Shown here piece after piece: positions 33,231-44,513 of a stretch of 64,000 bases of DNA (positions within the stretch are counted from its first letter, which is position 1; every line of letters starts with the position of its first letter). The stretch is taken from contig CM069438.1 of assembly GCA_035610365.1 (NCBI GenBank), forward strand, positions 46,124,837 through 46,188,836, given 5' to 3'. The position numbers were made by a program, and so were the translations under genes. Source of the DNA: Aquatica leii (lineage: Eukaryota > Arthropoda > Insecta > Coleoptera > Lampyridae). The notes beneath the pieces are model-generated. The model saw only the letters and a program-made list of their open reading frames with translations. It had not been told where the DNA came from and made no database searches.

Positions 33231-35137
33231 ACTGAAAAAGCTCAATCGCTTTGTATGTACAGTTTTATTATTTATAAGTTCTAAATTTAACAAAATAAAT
33301 ATTAAATAATACAATACATACTAGAATTATTTTTTTTTACTTTAATTTATGTCTTTATTTTTAAGTAGCGTTTTGTCTACAATTAAAACTAATCTTTAAA
33401 GACTTACCAATAATTTTCAACTCAATTCTGAATGCTATGTACTTATCGGTTCCAGTCTATCTATTGATGTCTTCTAGATTTTTGGTTTGTTTTCGCACTG
33501 TGCTCTGCTTTTATTCACAACATACTACACGAGATAAAATGGCTTACTTCACTTCAATCTTTAAACACGTTGTTGGTTATCTAACAGTTTCATGCTTTTG
33601 AGCAAAGGTTTTAGATTTTTTCTTGCCGGTTAAGATGCAAAGGTCTTTATGAATATTAGAATTTTGAACATACCCGGAAGGATTCACTACATTTTGTAAC
33701 CACTTTATTCTGTAATGTTTGAATACACTTGATGTTGGCATCACTGGCACAACTCCAAAGCTTTATATGCAATATATAATGTAGTGATCTATAAAAAAAA
33801 GTTTTTGTTTTTACACTTAAATTTCTAATTAATATTTAAATATTTTAAATTTTGTTCAGTCTAACCAATGTACAATTTGAACAATTCAAACAGCTAATTT
33901 CATACACAAAATTGCTCTTATTCAAATTATTTTAAGACATTGTAAACATAACTAGGTTATTTCATCAGCCACATACTACAATTTATTAACCGTATTTATT
34001 TTTTGTTCATTTAATAATAATTTGTATCTACAATACTTCTGAATAAATTGATCTTTACATCTACGTTTAAATATTAAATATTGCAACATTATAAATTCGA
34101 AAAAGACAACTTAGTTGTATGTTACCAATTACTTTTGTGTTTGTTTGTCAAACTTTTGCGTCGTTTCAATTTGCTTTAGCTCACAGACATGTATTTTTGT
34201 ACCTTGCTTTCATTTAATGCTTTCTTAGAAATAAGTAACTAATTAAATATTCCGACTTGTTTACGTTGTGAGCTTTAACCATTTATTTGTTTTTTTTTAT
34301 AACTTGATTAATGTACATAATAATATAAATTTAATGATACACATTTTGTGGCCGTTTTCATAAAATTAATCAATCATGAAGTTAATCGTATAACTAATTC
34401 ATTGTAATGTATTTGCCAGACAAACAAAAGTAATAGATATAAATTCTTAGAATTTATTGATACGCAAAAAAATTGTTTTCTTTGTATAGATACAATATAG
34501 ATGACATTAAGTACAAATTGTTTAATAATTACAAATTTTTATTTTTGCCAATAGTATACTTCTTAAACGTATTTTTATACGTAATTGTAGTATTGGTTAT
34601 AGTTACACAAAAGTACAAAAATTAATTAATATTATTCAATTACTGTTTTTATCGTTTATGTTTCTTTCATACTCTTGCATTAAAGTCTCCTATTAATATT
34701 AATCTTTCTTAATTACTCTTTAATGTTTCTGTTAATTGTTATCTAAAATTTTTTTTTATTGTTTTAGTTCATATAAAAATATTTATTTCGTGTTTTTTCT
34801 TTGTTTCTGTACTACAGTAAATTACGTTTGCTTTCTCAATATAAATCACTTTTTTTAAATTCTTTATGTTTCATGTATGTATTTTCTACGTTGTATTTCT
34901 TTTATTGTTCTTTTACGTGTGATTGTTTGATGTTTCTTTTTATTAATTTTTTAATAGTTTTTTATTTGCCATTTGTTTTTTGTTGTTTTTTTAATTTCTT
35001 CCAAATCTACTTATTTCCTTTAATGAACAGTTTTTGGTATTCTAATTTTACATATTTTTTTTACTTTAGCTTTACTTTTTCATTTTTATAGTTATTGTAT
35101 TTAATTTTTTTTGTTTAACGTTGATATTACAATATTG
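33231..35137. other. AT-rich DNA, nothing recognised
   Basis: T-rich stretches give spurious hydrophobic frames (for example 34801-35091). No gene or shared repeat seen. Confidence 0.4.
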
Positions 35138-35674
35138 TTGTAACATTCCGTATATTGCCGCAGCCGTAATTAAATTTCACCGTGAATTTTGCAAACACTG
35201 TTATTGTAAATAAATAACACTTTAGACGTTACAATTATTGTAGTTTTATTTAAATTCGTTACATAAACTAAACATTATTCTTTATAATTAACTTAATAAT
35301 TCAGGTAATTTTAATCAAATGCGGCTTTGGTTTATGTTCAAATGCTGTAAGACAGTGTAGCTTATTTCTTTACATGCGCCGCAGCAACTATAAAATGAGG
35401 TGCAATAATTTCATGTTGGTGCTAATGTTTGAAATTGTTTTAATTAACGTACACCCAAAAACAGAAAAATTACTAATTAAGATAAAGATTCAAATTACTC
35501 AAGTAAGTTTTCGTTGCATATGCACAAGTTGATGATTTTTTAGAAGCAATTAAAGTATACGAGTTAGTGCATGTGTGCGGTTATCAGTTTAATTGAATTT
35601 TAACTTAAAAATTTACGGCGTGTGTTAGCCACTGGCATTTATTTACGGTGGCGGCAATATACGGGGTGTTACAA
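35138..35674. mobile_element. 537-bp element with about 38-bp terminal inverted repeats
   Basis: The left end TTGTAACATTCCGTATATTG and the right end (reverse complement) TTGTAACACCCCGTATATTG continue as matching arms through CCGTAA.TAAAT. Coding capacity is nil. Either a MITE or a short LTR (the ends can also be read as TGTAACA...TGTTACA). No clear target duplication is seen, and it is single in this window. Confidence 0.6.
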
Positions 35675-36322
35675 AACTGGTTCTAATGACACAGTCAAGC
35701 TTCTACTAGCTTTAATAAGTGTAAGTAATACAAAAATAGATTGCGTTATTAAATGCTTAATTACAGAAAGCACGTTCCAAAAGAAAGACAGTTTGTAAGG
35801 ATGACAAACATTTTGGCTTAAGCGATTTATTAATTAGTTAATTGACCTAAGTTTGGTTGATGCGAAAAACACCAAACAATTCAGAAGCTGGTGGTCAACA
35901 CGATGAGGAGTTCTTAACCTTACAAAAATTTACACACAACAGATTGAACTAAGATACGTGTAAATAGCCAGAGCACAATGTCATAATCGGTTTCCTCAAT
36001 ATGCTCGGACCACGGACCAATAATCTTTTATACTTTTCATTGGCTTAATAATTTATGTTTGCCATTGCGTACTTTACATGGTGTATAATATAAATAAAAA
36101 TTTAAGGAAAAATAATTAAAAAAATTTTCAAAACGCAAAAATGTAAAAAAAAACCTTGGGGTTTATAAACACGTTCTCGGTTTAAGAGGAAAATGGCGAT
36201 AGAATAGTTTAGTGATAAAAAAAGCCGATAACAATGTTTGAAAACATTTTTTGTAATATGTAAAACCTTAGTCCTATTATATTTATTAACGTGACCAAAA
36301 TTTAGCAGCGGGGTTGAACGTG
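35675..36322. other. Unassigned spacer
   Basis: No recognisable feature; the antisense 83-codon frame at 36102-36353 runs into the next transposon's TIR and is not a gene. Confidence 0.4.
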
Positions 36323-38466
36323 TTAAGGCCAGGTTCCTCCAAACAATTTTCAAAAAATCAAAATTTTTTTTCCCGTAAATTTCTAGAAAATACTCTTAGA
36401 AATAATATAGGATTAGTTCCGAAGGTCCGCACAACCGAAAATTAGGTATACAAGAGGGGAAAGCGGAGCGCGCCCAACGGTAAATCCTGCCGCTCAAGCA
36501 CCCCGGGTGGCGGCAGGTGCTGCGTGCCAACGGATCGACTTATTGTTCTGTTTTTCTTCATTTTTAAAAAATATTTCCTCCTCTGCAGCTTCAGCAGGGT
36601 GTCTAGGGTAGTATACGGCAGTACACGTGGAATTTTTGTTGGTGACAGTTCGCTTCAGTCCTTGCACGCGTTGGTAAATTTTTCAATCGTGTGTGCTCAG
36701 AATTCATCATGGACAGAAAAAAATTACGAGTACCGCATGGATTGAAAAAGAGGATTTTTCGAGGTAATCGATTTACTTCAGACGATCAGACTGAAAAAAA
36801 CCAGTTCTGCTGCTAAAAAACTAAAAAAACGATCCCTAATTTGAAGTAACTATCCACTCGTCTCTGGCTTACGTAATCGTCAGTGGTCCGTATTTGTATT
36901 TTTGCAGCAAAGAGTTATGTAAGCTGTGGTACAAAAGTGGAGTTTGGAAAAAGTGACTTAAAAGGATTAGGTTTTAAATTAGAAATCATCTGTGATTGTG
37001 AGAAGAGTGAACCAATCCTTTCATTTCCAAAAATAAAAAATGGTTATAAAATAAACAGAAAGATAGTTCATGCAAAGCGCTTGATAGAAGTTGGTTTTTA
37101 TGGCTTATTAAATTTTTGTGGACTGATGGATGTCTCAGCGAGTACATTAAGTTTAACTAGCTATTATAATTGCTTACAGCATATTTATATTGCAGTGAAG
37201 GCTCTTACTGAAACATTTTTTAACAAAGCTGTCAGAGGAGAGCTAGAAAAGAATAAAGAAAAAGGATTACCCAAAGATAGGCTTACTGTTTTGGGCGATG
37301 GTTCCTGGCCAAATAGAAGATTCACAGCTTTATTTGGTATTGTTGCTTTAATCGGCAAGTATACGAACAAAGTCATAGATGTAGCAGTAAAATAAAAATT
37401 TGTCAAGCACGCAGTAATTATTCCCAAAAATACGCCAGAGTTTGATGCTTGGTTTGCGGAGCACTGTAAAGCAGGAAATTGTACAAGAAACCATAACGGT
37501 AGAGCCGGTCTTATAGAAGTTGAAGGAGTAGAAGAAATGTTTCTGAGGTCTGTGGAGCAGTACGATGTTATGTATGAATATTATATCGGCAACGGTGACA
37601 GTAAAACTTTCAAGCGGCTCGAAGAAACTGAACCGTATGGTGAGGCTCTCAAGGTGAAGAAAAAAGCATGTGTTTTACACGTAGGCAAAAGTATATATAG
37701 ACGTGGTAAAAAAGCAAAAAAAATCTTGCGAAAATAAAGAGAGCTCTGAAAACACAAAAAGTCATTAGAAAGAAGTGAAAAAGTACCAAAAAAGAAGAGG
37801 GCTAAAAAAAGTGACCAACCTGCAGTAAAACCTTTACAATTCACTGAAGCGCAACTGTCAACATTATCTGGCTATTTTAAAAAAGCTGTGCTAGCTCACC
37901 CCGATTCTGTAACAGACATGAAGAAAGCAATTCTGGCCTCACTTTATCACAAGTGTTTCATCGACGCTAAGCCGCAACACAAGTACTGCCCAGCAGGAGC
38001 AGATTTAGGATGCGGTTATCAGAAGGCAGTAGCTACGCATCAATTACATAACTTCAAACATTCTCCGGCTTTCAATGAAGAAGTGAAAGATCTTTTACAA
38101 ACAATTTATGAAGAATTAACTGACGAAAAGTTGCTCAAAACAATAACGAAAGTTATAATTCGTGTGTCTGGAACATAGCTTCTAAACACAAGTTTGTTGG
38201 AGAACAAACACTTGAAATTGCTGCACTTAGTACTGCTTGCATTTTTAATGAAGGGCTTTAACGATATTGCAAGTTATGGAAGTTATAGGTGTCAAAATCG
38301 GCCCGCAAGCAAGGCAGCTGGCTGATAAAGCCAACGACAAGCGTGTTGATTGAGCCGAGCTTGAAGCCACTAAAGCGTCTAAAGAGCACAAGACTGCAGC
38401 AAGAAATGCAAATATTCCTGAAAATGACGCCTATGAAGACCAGGAAGGAGTTGTGTACGCAGCCGG

Positions 38467-39982
38467 ATTGTGTTACAAGCTTTATGTCTTACGAACCTTG
38501 CACGGCCAACTCACACAGTCGGAGGTAGGGGAGGTTCACAAGAAGTATGCTTAAGGGCGCCAGAACTGATCCAAGATAACACTTCGGCCTCGCTCACGAC
38601 AGACAATCCCAACTTGTAACCCAATTGGAGGTTCGTAATCCTTATACTCTGATGTTCGAGTAGCCAAAATTAGTTAATAGATAACGATAACCACAGAAGA
38701 GAGAAAACTAACAAGAAAGATTAACAATTTTAATCACTTTACTGTGTGAATGTCAAATATTAACAAGAGTATATGAAATTTCTGCACTCATCCATACTTG
38801 AAAGATTTTTAAGTATAATTAACAAATATCACAGCTTTAACTTAGTAGTGTAGCAAATTGACAGCTATACATTAAATTCTCAAATCATAAATACTAGAAG
38901 TACTAACAATTATTGTTAACAAGTGTAGAAAACTTTGATTTCGCAACACATAAGATTTACAGGATTATATCGAAGATTTAGTACATGAATGCCCGCAGTA
39001 TCGGCAACACACAATACACATTTAAATTATGTCGAAGTAAAGATTCTTCACACACACACAGTATGCGATACAGTAAAGTGAATGATTACAGTTACCTTAT
39101 TGGTAGATAAGCAATAAATATAATTACGGTCGTTAATATGGATCAAAATTCTGAGAGTAATTTTCGTGACGATATAAAAATCAAATAAATAAACTCACCC
39201 GAAGTCCAGTTTCCACTACCGTGAAGAAAACGTTTTCCCCCGTCAGTGGCCTGTAATAATTATTTAAAAACAAATCGTGTCACACACCAACTCACGAAGA
39301 ATAGTAAGCTACAAAATTAGTATTAATAAATCATTAAGTATTATATAAAAACACGGTGTATCGAATACTGTAGGTAGCAATTTAGAACAGGTGGCTGATA
39401 ACACAATCGACTTCTTCATTAAGCATTATATAGAAACCCAGTGTATCGAATACTGTAGGTAGCAATTTAGAACAGGTGGCTGATAACACAATCGACTTCT
39501 ATTCCCAAATCAGCATCCACGACGTAGTGTTCGACGAGACCTCGATGTTATTTAAGTAGCAGGCCCTCACAACAGCTTATACGCTCGGTAGTATTATTCA
39601 TTAATGGTACTTATGCATCCTAATTACTGCTTGAAATACACAACGGCGGGCAACGTGGTAGGAACCGGCTATCACATGAATATAGAAATTACGAAGGACC
39701 CTTAATAGATTTAAGACAAAAATATCTTACCCTGTGCCGAAAGAATCGTAATAAATTTGCAATCGCCTTATAAATTTATGTTCATCACACGTGATGTTCT
39801 TAAAAATTTAAGAATCAATTCGAAAACCTCGGCACCGGCCCGTTACTGTAGTTGACAGCTTCACGATTTTGTCGTCAAATGACAGTCACGAGAAAAGATC
39901 GGAAGAGGGCGTCAAAACCGGAATCTAATTTTAATTCATCTATAGGGTATTCCGTAATAAAATTTTCGTACGTAACAATTGG
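38467..39982 (+). mobile_element. Solo LTR, family A (copy 3), with 4-bp target duplication
   Basis: 38471-39978 (1,508 bp) begins TGTTACAAGC and ends CGTAACA; ATTG is duplicated at 38467-38470 and 39979-39982. It aligns with the copy at 8675-10101 (opposite strand). It lies in the last codons of the transposase. No gag/pol is inside, so it is a solo LTR. Confidence 0.85.
39332..39500 (+). repeat. Tandem duplication of about 85 bp inside the LTR
   Basis: Two units, 39332-39416 and 39417-39500, are nearly identical (CATTAAG...ACACAATCGACTTCT). They account for most of the length difference from the LTR copy at 8675-10101, in which only diverged half-related units are seen (about 9150-9260). 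Confidence 0.8.
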
Positions 39983-40506
39983 ATATGTGAGTAAAATTTA
40001 CTTTTTTTTACGATTTTTTACGAACAAAAACTTTAATCACCTTTTTCTCAAAACCACGTTTTTTCAACTGGGTGACACTCTTATTTAGAAACTATTGCAC
40101 TTATCAACATGAACCAAACGGCATTTTACTCTTAAAATGTCTCTCTATGGTCGGTACTACAACCAATAAATATTCATTGTTATTTAAAAAAGTTATAAAC
40201 AATTAAAAGTGAAAAAAAGGGTAAAAAAATTAAAAAGTTCGCAATTTTGTTTTTTTTTGTAAAAATGTTTCATTGTAGTACCGACCATAGCCAAACTGAT
40301 ACAGAATAAGAAACCGTTTCGATTTTTGCTTTCCGATAATTCGTTGTTGAATTATTGTGTCACCCACCAACAAGAGGGACGTGTTTTTTTTTAATTTGTA
40401 TTTTTATGTCTTCTAACCTATACAAACTTCAATTCATAAATATTTTTTGTAACAAAAATAAAATTTGTTTAAAAAGAACACGTTTTTTGGAGGAACCTGG
40501 CTTTAA

Positions 40507-41889
40507 ATGTGTGTGTGCAACCTATGTATATCCCACGATGTGACATGTTTTAGGTTAATCGTTGCTTATAATTATCAAGCTTTCGAAATATTAAAAATTT
40601 AAAAAAAAATTCTCTTTAAACCAAGGTTGAGACTTAGTGTTTATATTATTGATTTATAAATAAACTTTGTTGACCAATTTGTACAAAAAAAAAGAATGAT
40701 TTTTCCAATGTTTGGTGATATATTTTCATTACTTAGTTTTAGCAAAAACCTGCAAAATTCAGTTTTGATTAATAGATAACGAAACTCGTATTACTTTGTA
40801 TTTCTAGTTCAGTTACATTTAACTAGAGATAATATCTTCTTAAAACAATATTAATTTTCTTAGCACTTGTTCTTTTTGTTATAATATAAATAAGATTTTA
40901 CAAAAACCGCCTGAAAATAAAACTCTACAGGCATAGATAAGTAAATTTGAGTTACACATACCTTCAGTCTAATACTTAAACTAGTAGATTCGATATCATC
41001 CTTAAATTGGGTTAAATCAGCAAAGTCGAAGAATTTTTTCCGTGGATTACGATAATGTAATCAAAAAAACAATTAAACATCCGATTTTACCTATATTCAT
41101 AAAATCCATTTTCTTTAAAAAAATGTAAACTACGAATAAATATTATGGGAATTTTTAATGGGAATTAAGATTACAACTGTTCAACTACTAGTTACGTTCA
41201 AATGATGATAGTACTTCTTTTACATAGAAAATCAAAATGTTGATTTTAATTTAAGCCGGAAATATTAAAAAATTAGGTTAATTAAAACAGCAATTTCATA
41301 TTTGGGTATGCAGTTTAAATTCATCCGAGCTATTAATGAAACTTTTTTAAATTTATTTTAATTATAAATCAAATTATAAATGACAGAACTGTTTTAATTA
41401 AGGGCTATAGCATTCATTCAAAACTTGAGCAGAGAACATAAGAAATAGACAGTTAGACGAAAAAAAATTTAAATTTTTATGGTATAATTTAGATACATAA
41501 TTTCAGCATAAAGAATATGGTCTTTGAACGCTTGATGCGGTGTTTATAAAGAATGGTTAGTAACCTTGTAATATCGTTGTAAGTAATGCCTACAATGCCA
41601 ACGTTGTCAAATTTAACTAGCCGTTCTGTTATAACGTAAGTTTGGTTGCCTACCTTGCAAGTCGCGCTTAAAAGTGTTCAATTACTTTTTAGAGGCAGTG
41701 TACAAGCACATGGCTGGTTATAAACAGACTGGAATTACAAAATTATAAGATATGAAATGCATCACCGGACTTGCCAGAGCTATGTTGTGCATCGTAGGGT
41801 TAATGTTATGAAAAAAAGTTTTTTTTAGTTATTTGTTTTATAAAATTTTTCTTTAGACAAAATGTTAATTTTTTTGTTAATTTAAGTTT
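40507..41889. other. AT-rich DNA, nothing recognised
   Basis: No gene or shared repeat seen. Confidence 0.4.
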
Positions 41890-42850
41890 TCACCAATGCG
41901 TCTTCTTCTTCTTTCACGTGCCGTGTCGAGTCTCTTTGACGTTGGCGATCTGTTGTTTTCTTCCGTTACCTCGCTTTTTTTCAGTTTTTCCTGTTAATAT
42001 TAGTTGTAGTAGGTGACACTTATTTCTCAGAACATGACCAAGATAGAAAATCTTTCTGCATTTGATAATTATTATCATTTCTCTATCAATTTGTGTCTTT
42101 TTTTTCAATCTTCAACTTCCATGTCTCCGTTCCATATACTAGCACAGACGATATGTAGCATCGACTAATCCGTTGGTGCAATTTTAAATTTAAGTGGTTA
42201 CATAAAAACAACCTCATTTTATTAAATGTGGTGCTAACCAGTTCAATGCGGTGTTTCACCTCGTTGTCAGGGTGTAATTCTTCTGTTATAATGTTTTTAA
42301 GGTACTTGACCTTTGTGACACGTTCAATCCGTTGTCCGTCGAGATATAGTGCAGCGTTATCATAATTTTAGCGGCTAATTATTATGAACTTAGTTTTCTC
42401 AATATTTATGTTTAGCTTTAGTTTTTTTTTCAGTTTTACTTATTGTGTTAACAAGTAGTTGGAGTTCATCTAACGTATGTGCAGGACTAACTGTGTCGTC
42501 TGCATACTTGATTGTCGCAATAGGTTTCCCATTTATCTTCACGCCTAGTTCGGCTACACTTTTCAGGGTTTTTTTAAAGATTTGATCTGAGTACATATAA
42601 AATAGCAAGAGCAAAATTATACACACTTGTTGTACTCTTCTTTCTATACTAACCTCGTTGGTTGTTATTTCTTCTATTCCAACTTTTGCTGTAACTTTCG
42701 TGTTAGTCTTATATCCTTGCCATCTACGTCAGTGTCTTTTTATTTATTTATTAGTATGTCAAGCTGCACTTTATCAAACGCTTTTTCGTAGTGTTCGTAC
42801 AACCGACACCACGTTATCGCAAAAACCCTGTTTGCAACCTTACTCACACA
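41890..42850 (-). pseudogene. LINE reverse transcriptase C-terminal half, relic
   Basis: On the minus strand: YEKAFDKVQLDILINK (about 42790-42750), VDGKDIRL, then LLLLFYMYSDQIFKKTLKS (42560-42625), INGKPIATIKYADDTV (catalytic YADD, about 42490-42535), LDELQLLVNTIS, a decayed connection region, and at 41914-42108 RKIFYLGHVLRNKCHLLQLI...GKTEKKRGNGRK. This is the normal order of an RTE/craft-like LINE from fingers to C-terminus. Several stops and frameshifts; both ends truncated. Confidence 0.75.
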
Positions 42851-44513
42851 TGTAGACACCAACCAGTCTATATTTTAATTTTTTATTAGTTTAAGAGTTT
42901 TCTATTGTTATTAGTTCTAGGCCTACTGCTTTTTTGTTTTCTGCTATTTGCAATTACCCAAATAACAAAATTCTCGTAAAAAGATATCCTTTTAGTACCA
43001 GTTCTGGTGAATCAATTAGACATCATTTTGGCCACTTTTTCATACAAAATTTGTGTCAAAAATAAACTGTCACTATCATTTTTGAGGCATCAAAATGATA
43101 CCATCTATAAGAAAGCTGAGTGTCATTGTGATGCCAAAATCATATCACATAACATGATTATCCCATCATTCTGTTATCAAATTTGTATTAATTAAATTAT
43201 ATGCTCCCATGTTGATTAATACAAATATGCACAGTACAAAGAATGGTTATATTTTTTAACTTTACTATGTTTAGTGAAGATCTAAACTTATAAAAAAAAT
43301 TCTGTAATAACAAATTATATATTGGAATACAATATTTTAAACTTTTATTTGGTAGTAGAGATCGTTTTAACAAGCATTTATAGTAATAAGAAAACTGAGG
43401 TTATACCACGTTATACTTCATCAGACAAAAACGGACATTTTTCGTAAGGCTTCGGTGCGTAGGAGGATGCGGCAAATTGTGCTGATTAGTTTATAATACC
43501 GCCAAAATAATACAACATTATATCTTATTATATTTTTTTATGTACACTATTTACCGTAAAAAATTATTAATATGTTCTATGGTAAAACTTTTATGTCTAA
43601 AATTATATCTATTTACCTTTAATTATGCCACGACGTTGAATTATTATTTAATTATTTTATTATTAATATGTCTAAAATAACTTATTTTTTTTACAAATTG
43701 TCTTTTGCGTAAAACACACAATAAATTAAATAAATAACTACACATATTCAATTCCTGTCATAGTAATAAATAAATTTCCATCTTCAGATTAATAATTGCC
43801 GAGAAAAATATTATGCAAGGTTTGCAAAATGACCATGACAAATTATGTATAACGCTTTTATGAATTTTGTATAAACTAAATTGATGCTTTGAGCATTTAA
43901 ATTTTTGCGTTGAATTTATAACAGAATGATACATTGACAATGACTATGACTATGAAAATCGTATCAATAATTTTGTAACAAAATATTTTCAGTGACACTT
44001 GGATGTCAATAAATTAATACCAATGTTGATTAGATAGTGTTGCACTTCAGATTTCCAAATATCAGACTTTTTATTATCTGCGCCTTGATCTTCTAGCTTT
44101 GATCAAAATAAGTCGATTACGTATTGTTTGCGGGTCCTTTTTAACACAGATTCTTCCAGTATCAACTGGTTATTTTATTCGACAAACAAAGTCACCGGTC
44201 TTTGTTTTCATCAAGTTTCAGACTCAGATCTTCTAATTCTTCACATTGTCTTTTGTTCCAACATTCTTTTGCCACTTTTATCTTTGTTCTTATCAACTTT
44301 TGCAGTTCTTATACTTCCCTTTATTGTTCTTTGCTCGTCTTTGTTTTTCATCTGTCATCAATTTCATCTTTTTAACATTTTTTCACTTTTAATGTGTTGA
44401 TCACAGCAATGTCTATAAAATTTAAATATATTAATCGAAACAATAAATAATACAATTGCATTCCCCTACAAATGTTAATTATAATAATTATAATACACGC
44501 AAAAAATTATATA
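42851..44513. other. AT-rich DNA, nothing recognised
   Basis: Only short frames without family resemblance. Confidence 0.4.

Larger units (their letters stand above)
36709..39991 (+). pseudogene. Mutator-like/Kolobok transposase, broken and interrupted by an LTR
   Basis: From ATG 36709-36711: MDRKKLRVPHG...RIFRGNRFT, the usual basic start of this insect family. After a frame break come GLGFKLEIICDCEKSE, NRKIVHAKRLIEVGFYGLLN and VLGDGSWPNRRF (first catalytic Asp, about 37300), GNGDSKTFKRLE (second Asp, about 37600) and NNNESYNSCVWN (catalytic Glu, codon 38148-38150). The C-terminal ARQLADKANDKRV and GVVYAAGL continue to 38470. After the LTR and one copy of its ATTG duplication, two codons and TGA (39989-39991) end the frame. 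All three catalytic residues survive, but frameshifts or stops near 36803, 37393, 37735, 38135, 38262 and 38350 make it inactive. Confidence 0.85.
36323..40506 (+). mobile_element. Kolobok/Mutator-like DNA transposon with TTAA target duplication
   Basis: TTAA at 36323-36326 and 40503-40506 flank inverted ends GGCCAGGTTCCTCC and AGCCAGGTTCCTCC (reverse complement of the right end); the TIR extends to about 17 bp. Inside is a Mutator-like (PF20700-type) transposase relic on the plus strand and a later solo LTR (38471-39978). TTAA duplication is a hallmark of Kolobok (and piggyBac) elements; the transposase is not piggyBac. About 500 bp of A/T-rich, partly palindromic non-coding sequence separates the gene end from the right TIR, including two opposed GGTCGGTACTAC motifs (about 40149 and 40282). 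Confidence 0.8.

Noticed and set aside
34801-35091. Hydrophobic 96-codon frame
   Set aside because: Comes from a T-rich low-complexity stretch; no start context, no relatives, composition explains it.
35138-35674. Confident solo LTR
   Set aside because: No 4-6 bp duplication, and inverted arms of 38 bp are longer than LTR ends normally show; left as an unclassified element.
36327-40502. piggyBac element, because of TTAA
   Set aside because: The ends do not match CCC-type piggyBac termini, and the transposase has DGSW/GDSK/NNNES motifs of the Mutator/Kolobok type.
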